The notes beneath the pieces were generated by a model. The model saw only the letters and a program-made list of their open reading frames with translations. It did not search any database and was not told where the DNA came from. A stretch of 33,387 nt of DNA. It comes from RXOA01 sp964547105. Lineage in GTDB: Bacteria; Bipolaricaulota; Bipolaricaulia; UBA7950; UBA9294. The DNA lies in contig CAZJLO010000019.1 in assembly GCA_964547105.1 (NCBI GenBank), positions 1-33,387 on the forward strand. Reading direction: 5' to 3'. Made by a program: the position numbers and the translations under genes. Numbering within the stretch: the stretch's first letter is position 1; the number at the start of each line of letters is the position of its first letter. Shown here piece after piece: positions 7,292 to 14,098 of the stretch.

Positions 7292-8461
7292 CTACTTCAG
7301 AAGTTCTGCAGAGGCGAATTCGCGGTACGGCGACAGGATTTCGAGAATTTCTCGATCGGCCTCGCACGGGGTTGCATGAGGCTCGGAAACCATCCGCGCG
7401 AGCAGCTCTCCAACGCCGAGTCCGAGCATGAACCCCTGTCCGCACATCCCGATCGCCATCAAGTACCCTTCGACCTGCCGTGACCACCCGATGAGCGGCG
7501 AGCCGTCGGGCGTCATCGGGTAAAGGCCGCGCCACGTTCGCCGGATCCGTAGGTTGGCAAGCCGCGGCATCAGCTGCACCATCCGCTCTGCAACCATTGG
7601 AAGGAAGCGGCTCGTCTCGCGTCGATCCTCTCCGGGGATCACAGGAGACGGGGTGATACAGAACACGACCTGCCCCGTCTTCAACTGAAAGAAGTAGTAG
7701 TTGGAGGAGCCGGGGCCGGGACTGATATCGACGACCATCGGATCGAGGAACGGCGCCACCGGTTCCGTGATCCCGCCTTCGTGGGAATCGGGAACGATCG
7801 GATGGTCGTGCCCCAGCAGACGTCCGACCTCTCTTGCCCAGGGGCCGGCGGCGTTGACGACAACCGGTGACCGATAGCCGGCGGTCGTTGTGTTGACTCC
7901 GCACACGGCACCGTTGTGAACATCGATTCCTATGACCGGCTCCCCGAACCGGAAAACAGCTCCGGCGCGCTTGGCAGCATCGTAGAAGGCGTGACCAGCG
8001 AGCAATGTCGAACAGTGACCATCCTCGGGAGAGAATGTCCCGCCTCGCAGGCCGGATGGAGTGACATCGGGAACGATTTGACGGAACGCCGCCGCATCAT
8101 ACCAATCGATGTTCAGCCCGTAGCCACGCTGGATCTTCAGCAGTTCCTTGAGGGTGGCTTCCTCCTCGTCGCGATAGGCGACGAAGGTGTACCCTCCCTG
8201 TTTCCACTCGATGTTGTGTCCGTGCGTTTCTTCCCACGTGGAAATGATCTCTAGGGTTCGCTGGCACAGGTGGATCTTGGCGGGATCGGAATGGGTGGCG
8301 CGAATTCCGCCGATTGCCGCCTTGTTGGAGCCCTGTCCCTGGCTTGCGAATCGATCAAGGACGAGGACACTCAATCCGGCGGACGCCATCGCCCATGCGG
8401 CGGGAGCCCCGACGCTGCCCGCACCGATGATGATGGCGTCAAAGCTCTGTTCCAAGCTCAT
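7292..8461 (-). CDS. DAO-family FAD-dependent amine/amino-acid dehydrogenase (HcnC / sarcosine oxidase beta-like)
   Basis: 389 aa. The N-terminus has the Rossmann dinucleotide motif IIIGAGSVGAPAAWAMASAG (from residue 10) followed by the acidic VLVLDRF, then NKAAIGGIRATHSDPAK in the flavin-binding region. VVVNAAGPWA and the C-terminal GLYPMTPDGSPLIGWS and AIGMCGQGFMLG are hallmark DAO motifs (PDG-P-IG; G-G-GF). Length matches sarcosine oxidase beta, HcnC and D-proline dehydrogenase beta subunits (about 380-415). It oxidises an amine or amino acid at FAD. Start and stop overlap as ATGA with the upstream 718-aa flavo-iron-sulfur gene, so the two are translationally coupled and probably form one complex. 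The exact substrate (glycine, sarcosine, proline or an opine) cannot be read from sequence alone. Confidence 0.85.
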   Translation of the reverse strand: MSLEQSFDAIIIGAGSVGAPAAWAMASAGLSVLVLDRFASQGQGSNKAAIGGIRATHSDPAKIHLCQRTLEIISTWEETHGHNIEWKQGGYTFVAYRDEEEATLKELLKIQRGYGLNIDWYDAAAFRQIVPDVTPSGLRGGTFSPEDGHCSTLLAGHAFYDAAKRAGAVFRFGEPVIGIDVHNGAVCGVNTTTAGYRSPVVVNAAGPWAREVGRLLGHDHPIVPDSHEGGITEPVAPFLDPMVVDISPGPGSSNYYFFQLKTGQVVFCITPSPVIPGEDRRETSRFLPMVAERMVQLMPRLANLRIRRTWRGLYPMTPDGSPLIGWSRQVEGYLMAIGMCGQGFMLGLGVGELLARMVSEPHATPCEADREILEILSPYREFASAELLK

Positions 8462-10614
8462 TCCGAAGCCTCCTTCGAGGATTGCCCGGCAAATACCGCG
8501 AACGGCACCTCAAGGAATAGGGGGCGGACGACATTGGGGGTGATTTCGTCTGCGGGGATGCCTTCTTCGTGGAACAGGCGCAGAATCATCGACGTACACG
8601 TCTTCCCGCCGCAAGCGCCCATTCCGGCACGGGTCACGGCCTTGATTTCGTTCAGATCCCGGTATCCAGCCCGGATCAATCCTCGGATCTCTCCAACCGT
8701 CACCCGCTCACATCGACAGAGAATGGTGTCGTCCGTCAACCTTATCACCGGTTCGGCGAGCGGTTGGCTGACCCAGGGTTCTTGGACGCGGATCCCGGCG
8801 ATCTCCGCCGCCCATGCACTTGGAGCACGAACCGTAATCAGTGCGGTTCGATCGTTCTTCTTCGTGCGTTGGATCGCTTCCACCGGCTGCACTCCGAGCA
8901 CTGATCCCTCGGTATCGAGCAGGATGACGCTATCACCCGTGGTGAGGGTGGTGTCAGCGAACTCAAACGGAATCGTCACCAACGGCCGCTCGGCATCGGC
9001 GCGAGCGTCGACAAGCGTGATCGCCAATCCGGGGCAGACAGCCACGCATCGTCCGCAGCCGATGCACGGTTTCTGACGCGCTTCGCCGACGAAGGTCGGA
9101 ACGCGACGGATGTCCTCGGCATCAATCTCGATCAGCCCCTGAGGACACGCGGATGCGCAAGGATTGCAGGGGATCTCCTGGCTGCAATGGAAGACAGGAA
9201 CGACTTCCCCGGGATGGATGGACGGAGCCTGCCGGGCAAGCGATGCTCCAGGATGAGACTTGAGAATCCGAGCCATCTTCACCCACTCAGGCGGTACATC
9301 CCCGGTTGCTTCCCCCAGCGACTTCGCGATTTCCATCCCGACAATCCTGCCCGAGAACATCGCTGCAGAAGCCTCGGCGATCTCCTCGGCGTCTCCAGCG
9401 GCAAATACAGGGATGCCGAACGCCTTCGCTTGCTGATAGAACTCATCGACCGGGCTTAAACCGACGGCAATGAGAATCGTATCGCATGCAAACGAGCGCT
9501 CCGTTCCTTCAATCGGGTGGAACTGCTTGTCCACGGTGGCGATCGTCACCGATTCGACCTTGTCGGTTCCGTTGGCGGACAGAACGGTGTGCGATGTCCA
9601 GATGGGAACACCGAAGCGAGCCAGTTTATCTCGATGGACCTTGTACCCTCCGCATGCCGGCATTGCCTCGACCAGCCCGACGACCTCGATCCCCGCCTGG
9701 AGGGCATGGTAGCCGGCAATGAGTCCGACATTGCCGCCACCGACGATGAACAACCGTTCAGCGGCCCGAACAAGGTCGCGGTTGACAAGGGTCTGGAACG
9801 CGCCGGCACCGTACACGCCGGGAAGGGTGTTCCCAGGGAATGCAAGGGACTTCTCTCTTGCGCCGGACGCGACCAGCAGAACCTCCGGTTCGATTAGCGT
9901 GTAGCGGTCGCCGTTTCGCAGCACGCCGACCTTTCCATCGCTGAACACAGCGACCGCGGTCGAATTGAGCCAGACGTCGATCGAAGCCTTTCCGAGCACC
10001 TCCGACTCAAGTCTTGTCGCGATGTCGGTTCCCCGGGTTCCGGCGTACACGGCGTCGGCCGATCCAAAGAAGCGGTGCGTCTGAAGGACCAGCTTGCCGC
10101 CAAGCCGCTGCTTGTCGTCCACAAGCAGGCAGTCGACGCCGTATCCCGCCAGGCTGAGACTCGCCGACATGCCCGCCGGTCCGCCTCCGATGATCAGTAC
10201 GGGAACGTGGACTACCGGTGGAACCGGCTGTGGCTTTTCGTCGAACGAATCGGCAGGGGGCAGGCTGGGCAATCCATCTACCGGAGCCACCTTCATGCCG
10301 TGGCAGACCGGGGTCATGCAGGCCTTCGCCGGCTTTCCATCCACAGAGACAAGGCACTGGGAACACTGCCCATTTGCGCAGAAAATCCCCTGCGGCGCAC
10401 CATCTCGATGATGATGTCCGAAGGTGCGGATGCCGTGTGCGAACAGGGCCGAGGACAGCATCTCGCCGGCTTTTGCAGAGAGGGGGGTTCCGCTCCAGAA
10501 GATCGTCACGTCACAAGAATTCGAGGTCCCGGAATCGTCCGTCCGGCAGGACAAAATGGGATGATTGTCGATACGCAGATTGTCGTTGTGTGCCACATTA
10601 TCCTTGGATGTCAT
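8458..10614 (-). CDS. Fused HcnA/HcnB-like flavo-iron-sulfur oxidoreductase with ferredoxin and BFD-like domains
   Basis: 718 aa from ATG 10614 (GGTGA upstream). Domains in order: an HcnA/sarcosine-oxidase-type [2Fe-2S] domain (35-110; Cys79, 84, 87, 99 in CANGQCSQC and KACM). Next comes an FAD/NAD disulfide-reductase fold (138-430; IIGGGPAG at 141-148, a second IVGGGNVG at 290-297, and FAAGDAEE near 404-411). A double [4Fe-4S] ferredoxin insert follows (Cys477, 483, 486, 490 and Cys517, 520, 523, 527). Then come a small beta domain and a BFD-like [2Fe-2S] module (Cys633, 635, 668, 673; CRCERVTVGEIRGLIRAG). Four clusters plus flavin make an electron conduit from the DAO subunit to an unidentified acceptor. 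Standard HcnA and HcnB are separate and lack the ferredoxin part. First gene of the minus-strand unit. Confidence 0.85.
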   Translation of the reverse strand: MTSKDNVAHNDNLRIDNHPILSCRTDDSGTSNSCDVTIFWSGTPLSAKAGEMLSSALFAHGIRTFGHHHRDGAPQGIFCANGQCSQCLVSVDGKPAKACMTPVCHGMKVAPVDGLPSLPPADSFDEKPQPVPPVVHVPVLIIGGGPAGMSASLSLAGYGVDCLLVDDKQRLGGKLVLQTHRFFGSADAVYAGTRGTDIATRLESEVLGKASIDVWLNSTAVAVFSDGKVGVLRNGDRYTLIEPEVLLVASGAREKSLAFPGNTLPGVYGAGAFQTLVNRDLVRAAERLFIVGGGNVGLIAGYHALQAGIEVVGLVEAMPACGGYKVHRDKLARFGVPIWTSHTVLSANGTDKVESVTIATVDKQFHPIEGTERSFACDTILIAVGLSPVDEFYQQAKAFGIPVFAAGDAEEIAEASAAMFSGRIVGMEIAKSLGEATGDVPPEWVKMARILKSHPGASLARQAPSIHPGEVVPVFHCSQEIPCNPCASACPQGLIEIDAEDIRRVPTFVGEARQKPCIGCGRCVAVCPGLAITLVDARADAERPLVTIPFEFADTTLTTGDSVILLDTEGSVLGVQPVEAIQRTKKNDRTALITVRAPSAWAAEIAGIRVQEPWVSQPLAEPVIRLTDDTILCRCERVTVGEIRGLIRAGYRDLNEIKAVTRAGMGACGGKTCTSMILRLFHEEGIPADEITPNVVRPLFLEVPFAVFAGQSSKEASE

Positions 10615-10639
10615 GAGTTCACCGTAACTGCGTCGCGCG

Positions 10640-10645
10640 ATTATA
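10640..10645 (-). promoter_or_regulatory. -10 element of the flavoprotein operon
   Basis: The minus strand reads a perfect TATAAT here, 25 nt before the ATG at 10614. The -35 region (10663-10668, GTGCAA) is poor, so an activator is possible. It lies back-to-back with the promoter of the M42 peptidase gene. Confidence 0.55.
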
Positions 10646-10698
10646 CGAACAGGATCCTCACGTTGCACCCCATTGGCCGGCCCGTCCGCCGCGGGAGC

Positions 10699-10727
10699 TC
10701 GACGAATGTCCCGGTCATCGGTAGACT
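10699..10727 (+). promoter_or_regulatory. Candidate promoter for the M42 peptidase gene
   Basis: TCGACG (10699-10704), 17 bp, TAGACT (10722-10727); each box matches consensus at four of six positions. The predicted leader is about 25 nt and includes AAGGAGG before the ATG at 10759. Confidence 0.35.
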
Positions 10728-10758
10728 GTCGATCCCTGTGGCAAGGGAAGGAGGCTTG

Positions 10759-11829
10759 ATGAACCAAGAACGATTGTCTTTCCTCAGGCGGCTGATGGAT
10801 GAGGCGTGTCCGACCGGCCGCGAGCAGCCGGCAGCTAAGGTATGGCGTGCCGAAGCAGGTGGGTTCGCCGATCGCACATGGGTCGATACGCACGGGAACT
10901 CGTTTGCCGTGGTCAATGAGGGAGCCGACCCGCGGATCATGCTTGCCGGACATATCGACGAGATCGGCTTGATGATCACGCATGTGGATGAGCAAGGGTA
11001 TCTGTGGATCACGGGCCTTGGCGGATGGGATCGTCAGGTTCTGCCAGGCCAGCGGGTCCGCATCCTAACCGACGGTGGACCGGTCCTCGGGGTGATCGGA
11101 CGAAAGGCGATTCACATCCTGAAGCCGGAAGAACGTAAGAAAGTCGTTGAGTTCGAGGACCTGTGGATCGATATCGGTGTCAGCAGCCGGGAAGAAGCAC
11201 TCAACGTCGTTCGCATCGGCGATGCGGCGGTGCTCGACTACGGTTTCGAGATTCTTCGTGGTGAACTGGCCGTTGCTCGGGCGTTCGACGATCGCGTCGG
11301 CTCTTTCATCGTCCTTGAGGCGGCGCGCCGCGCCAAGGAGCTGGGAGCCACAGCGTCGATTATTGCTGTAGCGACCGTTCAGGAAGAGATCGGCAAGCGT
11401 GGTGCGACGACGAGCGCTTTCGGAATCGATCCACAGATCGGAATTGCCGTGGATGTCGGACAAGCGACGGATACGCCGCAGACTGATGCCTGCAAGAAAG
11501 CGTACGGACAGGCCACCCTCGGCGGCGGGCCGATGATCGCTCGTGGACCGAATATGACGCCGTTGTTCGTCGAGCAGATGATCTCGGCGGCCGTCAAGCA
11601 CGACATCCCCTATCAGATCGAACCCTGCCCAAGGGGAACGGGCACCGATGCCAACGCGATTCAGCTGACGCGAGAAGGTGTCGTAACCGGGCTGATCAGC
11701 GTTCCCAACAGGTATATGCATTCGCCATGCGAGATTGTCCATCTCGGGGATCTCGACCACATCATCGAGCTTATGGCACGTGTGATGGCCGAAATCGACG
11801 GGGACAGCACGTTCCTGGAAGAGATCTAG
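10759..11829 (+). CDS. M42-family glutamyl/deblocking aminopeptidase (or cellulase M homologue)
   Basis: 356 aa; AAGGAGG 7 nt before ATG 10759 fixes the start. The dinuclear metal ligands of family M42 are in place: AGHIDEIG (His65, with Asp67), ARAFDDR (Asp177 or 178), VQEEIGKRG (general base Glu209, ligand Glu210), VDVGQA (Asp232) and HSPCE (His321). Full length agrees with the family (340-360 aa). These cytosolic enzymes remove N-terminal residues from peptides and assemble into dodecameric tetrahedra in known members. Divergent from the flavoprotein operon and followed by a 32-nt palindrome, so probably monocistronic. Confidence 0.92.
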   Translation: MNQERLSFLRRLMDEACPTGREQPAAKVWRAEAGGFADRTWVDTHGNSFAVVNEGADPRIMLAGHIDEIGLMITHVDEQGYLWITGLGGWDRQVLPGQRVRILTDGGPVLGVIGRKAIHILKPEERKKVVEFEDLWIDIGVSSREEALNVVRIGDAAVLDYGFEILRGELAVARAFDDRVGSFIVLEAARRAKELGATASIIAVATVQEEIGKRGATTSAFGIDPQIGIAVDVGQATDTPQTDACKKAYGQATLGGGPMIARGPNMTPLFVEQMISAAVKHDIPYQIEPCPRGTGTDANAIQLTREGVVTGLISVPNRYMHSPCEIVHLGDLDHIIELMARVMAEIDGDSTFLEEI

Positions 11830-11865
11830 CCCCGCGGTGGGGATGGACCTCAGTGGCTGGTACGA

Positions 11866-11897
11866 ATCGGCACCCGGCGATATCGTCGGGTGCCGAT
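11866..11897 (+). terminator. Long stem-loop after the M42 gene, likely terminator
   Basis: ATCGGCACCCGGCGAT is followed directly by ATCGTCGGGTGCCGAT, a 32-nt palindrome with one mismatched pair. It starts 36 nt after the stop codon. Only a poor T stretch (GTTCTTT) follows, so termination strength is uncertain. Confidence 0.55.
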
Positions 11898-12178
11898 GTT
11901 CTTTGGGGGAGCTTGGGGCCTCCTCAAGGAGATTCGAGTAGCGGTGGTTACGGTCGCTCGCCGGGCGGATGCCGGATCGGGAAACCCATGCGGAGATTCT
12001 TGAGAAATTCTGGATGGATCTCCGCTTCGCGGGAGACAACGCGATCGGTTCATGGCACAATCGAACGGGAGGTGCGATGTACGGCGGCAGCGAAGGTGAA
12101 TCAGGCGCCTGTTCCAATCAGTATTTCCTCGCCGGCGAGGGGTGCGGCTCATTGACGCACTGCCCGGGCCTGGACAAG
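11898..12178 (+). other. Leader region before thiamine pyrophosphokinase gene
   Basis: The frame of the next gene stays open back to an ATG at 11969, but the 70 residues so encoded do not resemble any TPK N-terminus. An internal ATG at 12077 after GGGAGGT starts a 35-codon stretch in the same frame that joins the TPK frame. I looked for a TPP riboswitch (CTGAGA and related core) and saw none. It holds no other recognised element. Confidence 0.35.
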
Positions 12179-12877
12179 ATGAGACGACCGCCGAAGCACG
12201 TTGTTGTTCTGGCAAATGGGTCGTGGGAAGTCCTGGATCGAGTCCGCTCGATCGCCTGCAGCGCCGACGAAGTCATCGCCGCAGACGGTGCGTGGGCAAA
12301 GGCCGAGAAACTGGGGATCAATGTCGACCTCGTTGTCGGCGATCTGGACTCCCTCACGGAAGAGGCGATGAAATCTCTGGCTACCTCCGGTGTACCGGTG
12401 ATGAGGTTCCCGGTGGACAAAGATCGCACGGATACGGAGATTGCCGTAGACCTTGCGTTGGAGCGGCAAGCCCGCCGAATCAGCATTTGCGGAGCCGGCG
12501 GTGGCCGGCTCGATCACACACTGGCCAATATCCTCCTTCTCGGGAAGCCGGCTTCTTTGGGTCAGCGCGAAGTTCGTTTGGAATTCATCACGGCGACGGA
12601 GACGATTGTCTGGGTCGAGGACGAGTTCGTTGTCGAAGGAGCAGTCCCCGGCGATCGCATTTCCCTCGTCCCGGTGGATCGCGCCGTACGTGTTTCGACG
12701 TCAGGGCTGCGGTTCCCGCTCTCGAACGAACTGCTCTGGCGCACCAAGGCTCGGGGAATCTCGAATGAGGTGTGCACGCTTCCGGTGCGAATCTGTATCT
12801 CCGAAGGAGCGGCGCTCGTGATTCACGCGCCGGCACGGGCACGCACTCCGACCTCGGCCAACGGACCGGGCTCCTAG
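12179..12877 (+). CDS. Thiamine pyrophosphokinase
   Basis: 232 aa from ATG 12179, which begins the family's first strand (HVVVLANGSW). No good ribosome site precedes it, so a start further upstream at 12077 or 11969 is possible. Motifs: AADGAWAKAEKLGINVDLVVGDLDSL (the acidic GDxDS motif), FPVDKDRTDTEIAVDLAL (K-D-x-T-D-x-E, Mg/ATP site), and CGAGGGRLDHTLANILLL (G-GR-DH, thiamine/ATP pocket). The C-terminal beta domain (SLVPVDRAV, TSGLRFPLSN, ISNEV) matches the TPK thiamine-binding domain. It makes thiamine diphosphate from thiamine and ATP in the cytosol. No other thiamine genes are close, so salvage is the likely role. Confidence 0.9.
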   Translation: MRRPPKHVVVLANGSWEVLDRVRSIACSADEVIAADGAWAKAEKLGINVDLVVGDLDSLTEEAMKSLATSGVPVMRFPVDKDRTDTEIAVDLALERQARRISICGAGGGRLDHTLANILLLGKPASLGQREVRLEFITATETIVWVEDEFVVEGAVPGDRISLVPVDRAVRVSTSGLRFPLSNELLWRTKARGISNEVCTLPVRICISEGAALVIHAPARARTPTSANGPGS

Positions 12878-13039
12878 CTGTCCCGCCTTCTCGTCCAAGG
12901 ATCTTTGCTTCAGTTGCCGCACGATCGGACGGGAGTCGGTGATGAGGCTCCAGCTTCCGAGAAGCGCGTTCATCCGTTGGTCCGTCGAGCGCGACACACG
13001 CGGTGCGTCCATTAGGGGGGCGGACGAGCGTCATCCATA

Positions 13040-13054
13040 TAGTGTGAAACACTA
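13040..13054. promoter_or_regulatory. Perfect inverted repeat, possible operator
   Basis: TAGTGT-GAA-ACACTA, two 6-bp arms with a 3-bp spacer, 76 bp before the -35 box of the lipid-kinase gene. Its size and symmetry suit a dimeric repressor, but no regulator gene is adjacent. It lies in the 289-bp gap 12878-13166, in which nothing else but the promoter is recognised. Confidence 0.35.
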
Positions 13055-13130
13055 CCGACCTCGCAGGACGAGTGTCATCGTTGTTCGCGGTCTATGTGAG
13101 GCTTACTACAACTTCGCCGGACGATTGAGC

Positions 13131-13159
13131 TTGACAGCCATCGATGGCGCTCCTAGGAT
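13131..13159 (+). promoter_or_regulatory. Promoter of the lipid-kinase gene (predicts leaderless mRNA)
   Basis: A perfect TTGACA (13131-13136), exactly 17 bp, then TAGGAT (13154-13159). With a usual 6-8 bp discriminator the transcript would start at about 13166-13167, the position of the ATG at 13167. Confidence 0.6.
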
Positions 13160-13166
13160 TCCCTAT

Positions 13167-14069
13167 ATGGATACCGAGCAGAGGTCGTATTTCCTCGTCG
13201 TCAATCTGATCGCAGGTCTTGGGTTGTGCAAGCGGCTGTTCCCCGCCGTCAGGAAAGAACTTGATCGACGCGGGATCTCCTATGATCTCCACTACACCAA
13301 CGAGCCGCAGGAAGCGATTGATGTCGCTCGAATGGGTGTGGATGCGGGGTTCACGCATGTCGTTGCCATGGGGGGCGACGGGACGATCAACGAAGTCGCG
13401 AATGGTCTCGGCGACGGAGCGGCCACGCTGGGCGTCATCCCGGCGGGCAAAGGGAATGACTTTGCGCGGATGATGGGCATCCCGATCGACCCGACTCGAG
13501 CGATCGACACACTCGAGAACGGCGTCGTGCGATCGATCGATCTTGGCGTGCTCAATGGGGATCGGCGATTCGTCAATGGCGTCGGAATCGGGATCGACGC
13601 CCAGGTCGCGCGTGATGTGCTTCAATCCAAGAGACTCTCGGGTCCGCCGGCGTACTTCAGCGCTGCGATTCGCGAAGTGTTTCGATTCAAAGCGTTCTCC
13701 GCCTTGCTGGAAACCGACGAATGGAGTGAGCAATCGCGGTGGCTTTCGGTTGGGATCGCCAACGGGAAGTACTGTGGCGGCGGGTTCAAGCTTGCTCCCA
13801 AGGCGGACGCAAATGACGGGCAACTCGATCTGGCGGCGATTGGAGACTTCCCTCGAATCGAGCGTCTGCTGCGGCTGGTTCAGGCGCGAAACGGGAAGCA
13901 TTTAGGATTGCGCCAAGTTCGCTATGTCCAGTCCAAGAAGATCATCATCAGCTCGGATGAGAAGCTGGTGGCGCACATGGACGGAGAACCGTACCGGCTA
14001 CCCAAAGAGCGGCTTATAGCGGAGACCTTGCCCGAAGCGCTGTCTGTTTTGGTTCCCCGCCAATTGTAG
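13167..14069 (+). CDS. Diacylglycerol kinase-family lipid kinase (YegS/DgkB/BmrU type)
   Basis: 300 aa from ATG 13167. The catalytic domain shows VAMGGDGTINEVANGL (GGDGT, residues 69-73, nucleotide site) and GVIPAGKGNDFARMMGIP (PAGKGNDFAR, 92-101). VNGVGIGIDAQV, GGGFKLAPKADANDGQLDLAAI and the C-terminal HMDGEP complete the DAGK C-terminal half. The length (about 300) matches the soluble bacterial lipid kinases. These phosphorylate diacylglycerol or related lipids with ATP at the membrane surface; the precise lipid is not predictable. The gene is monocistronic and convergent with mutL, 29 bp away. Confidence 0.88.
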   Translation: MDTEQRSYFLVVNLIAGLGLCKRLFPAVRKELDRRGISYDLHYTNEPQEAIDVARMGVDAGFTHVVAMGGDGTINEVANGLGDGAATLGVIPAGKGNDFARMMGIPIDPTRAIDTLENGVVRSIDLGVLNGDRRFVNGVGIGIDAQVARDVLQSKRLSGPPAYFSAAIREVFRFKAFSALLETDEWSEQSRWLSVGIANGKYCGGGFKLAPKADANDGQLDLAAIGDFPRIERLLRLVQARNGKHLGLRQVRYVQSKKIIISSDEKLVAHMDGEPYRLPKERLIAETLPEALSVLVPRQL

Positions 14070-14098
14070 GCCCTCGGTCGGCAAGCCAGCCACTCCGA

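Noticed and set aside
7185..7904. N-terminal extension of the chelatase-like frame by 240 residues
   Set aside because: It is arginine-rich shadow sequence antisense-frame to the DAO gene; a strong GAGGAGG site marks ATG 7184 as the start.
11898..12178. TPP riboswitch before the thiamine pyrophosphokinase gene
   Set aside because: No CTGAGA-type core or second conserved stretch of the THI element is present.
13038..13043. TATAGT as a -10 box for the lipid kinase
   Set aside because: The -35 region is a run of G, and a far better promoter lies at 13131-13159.
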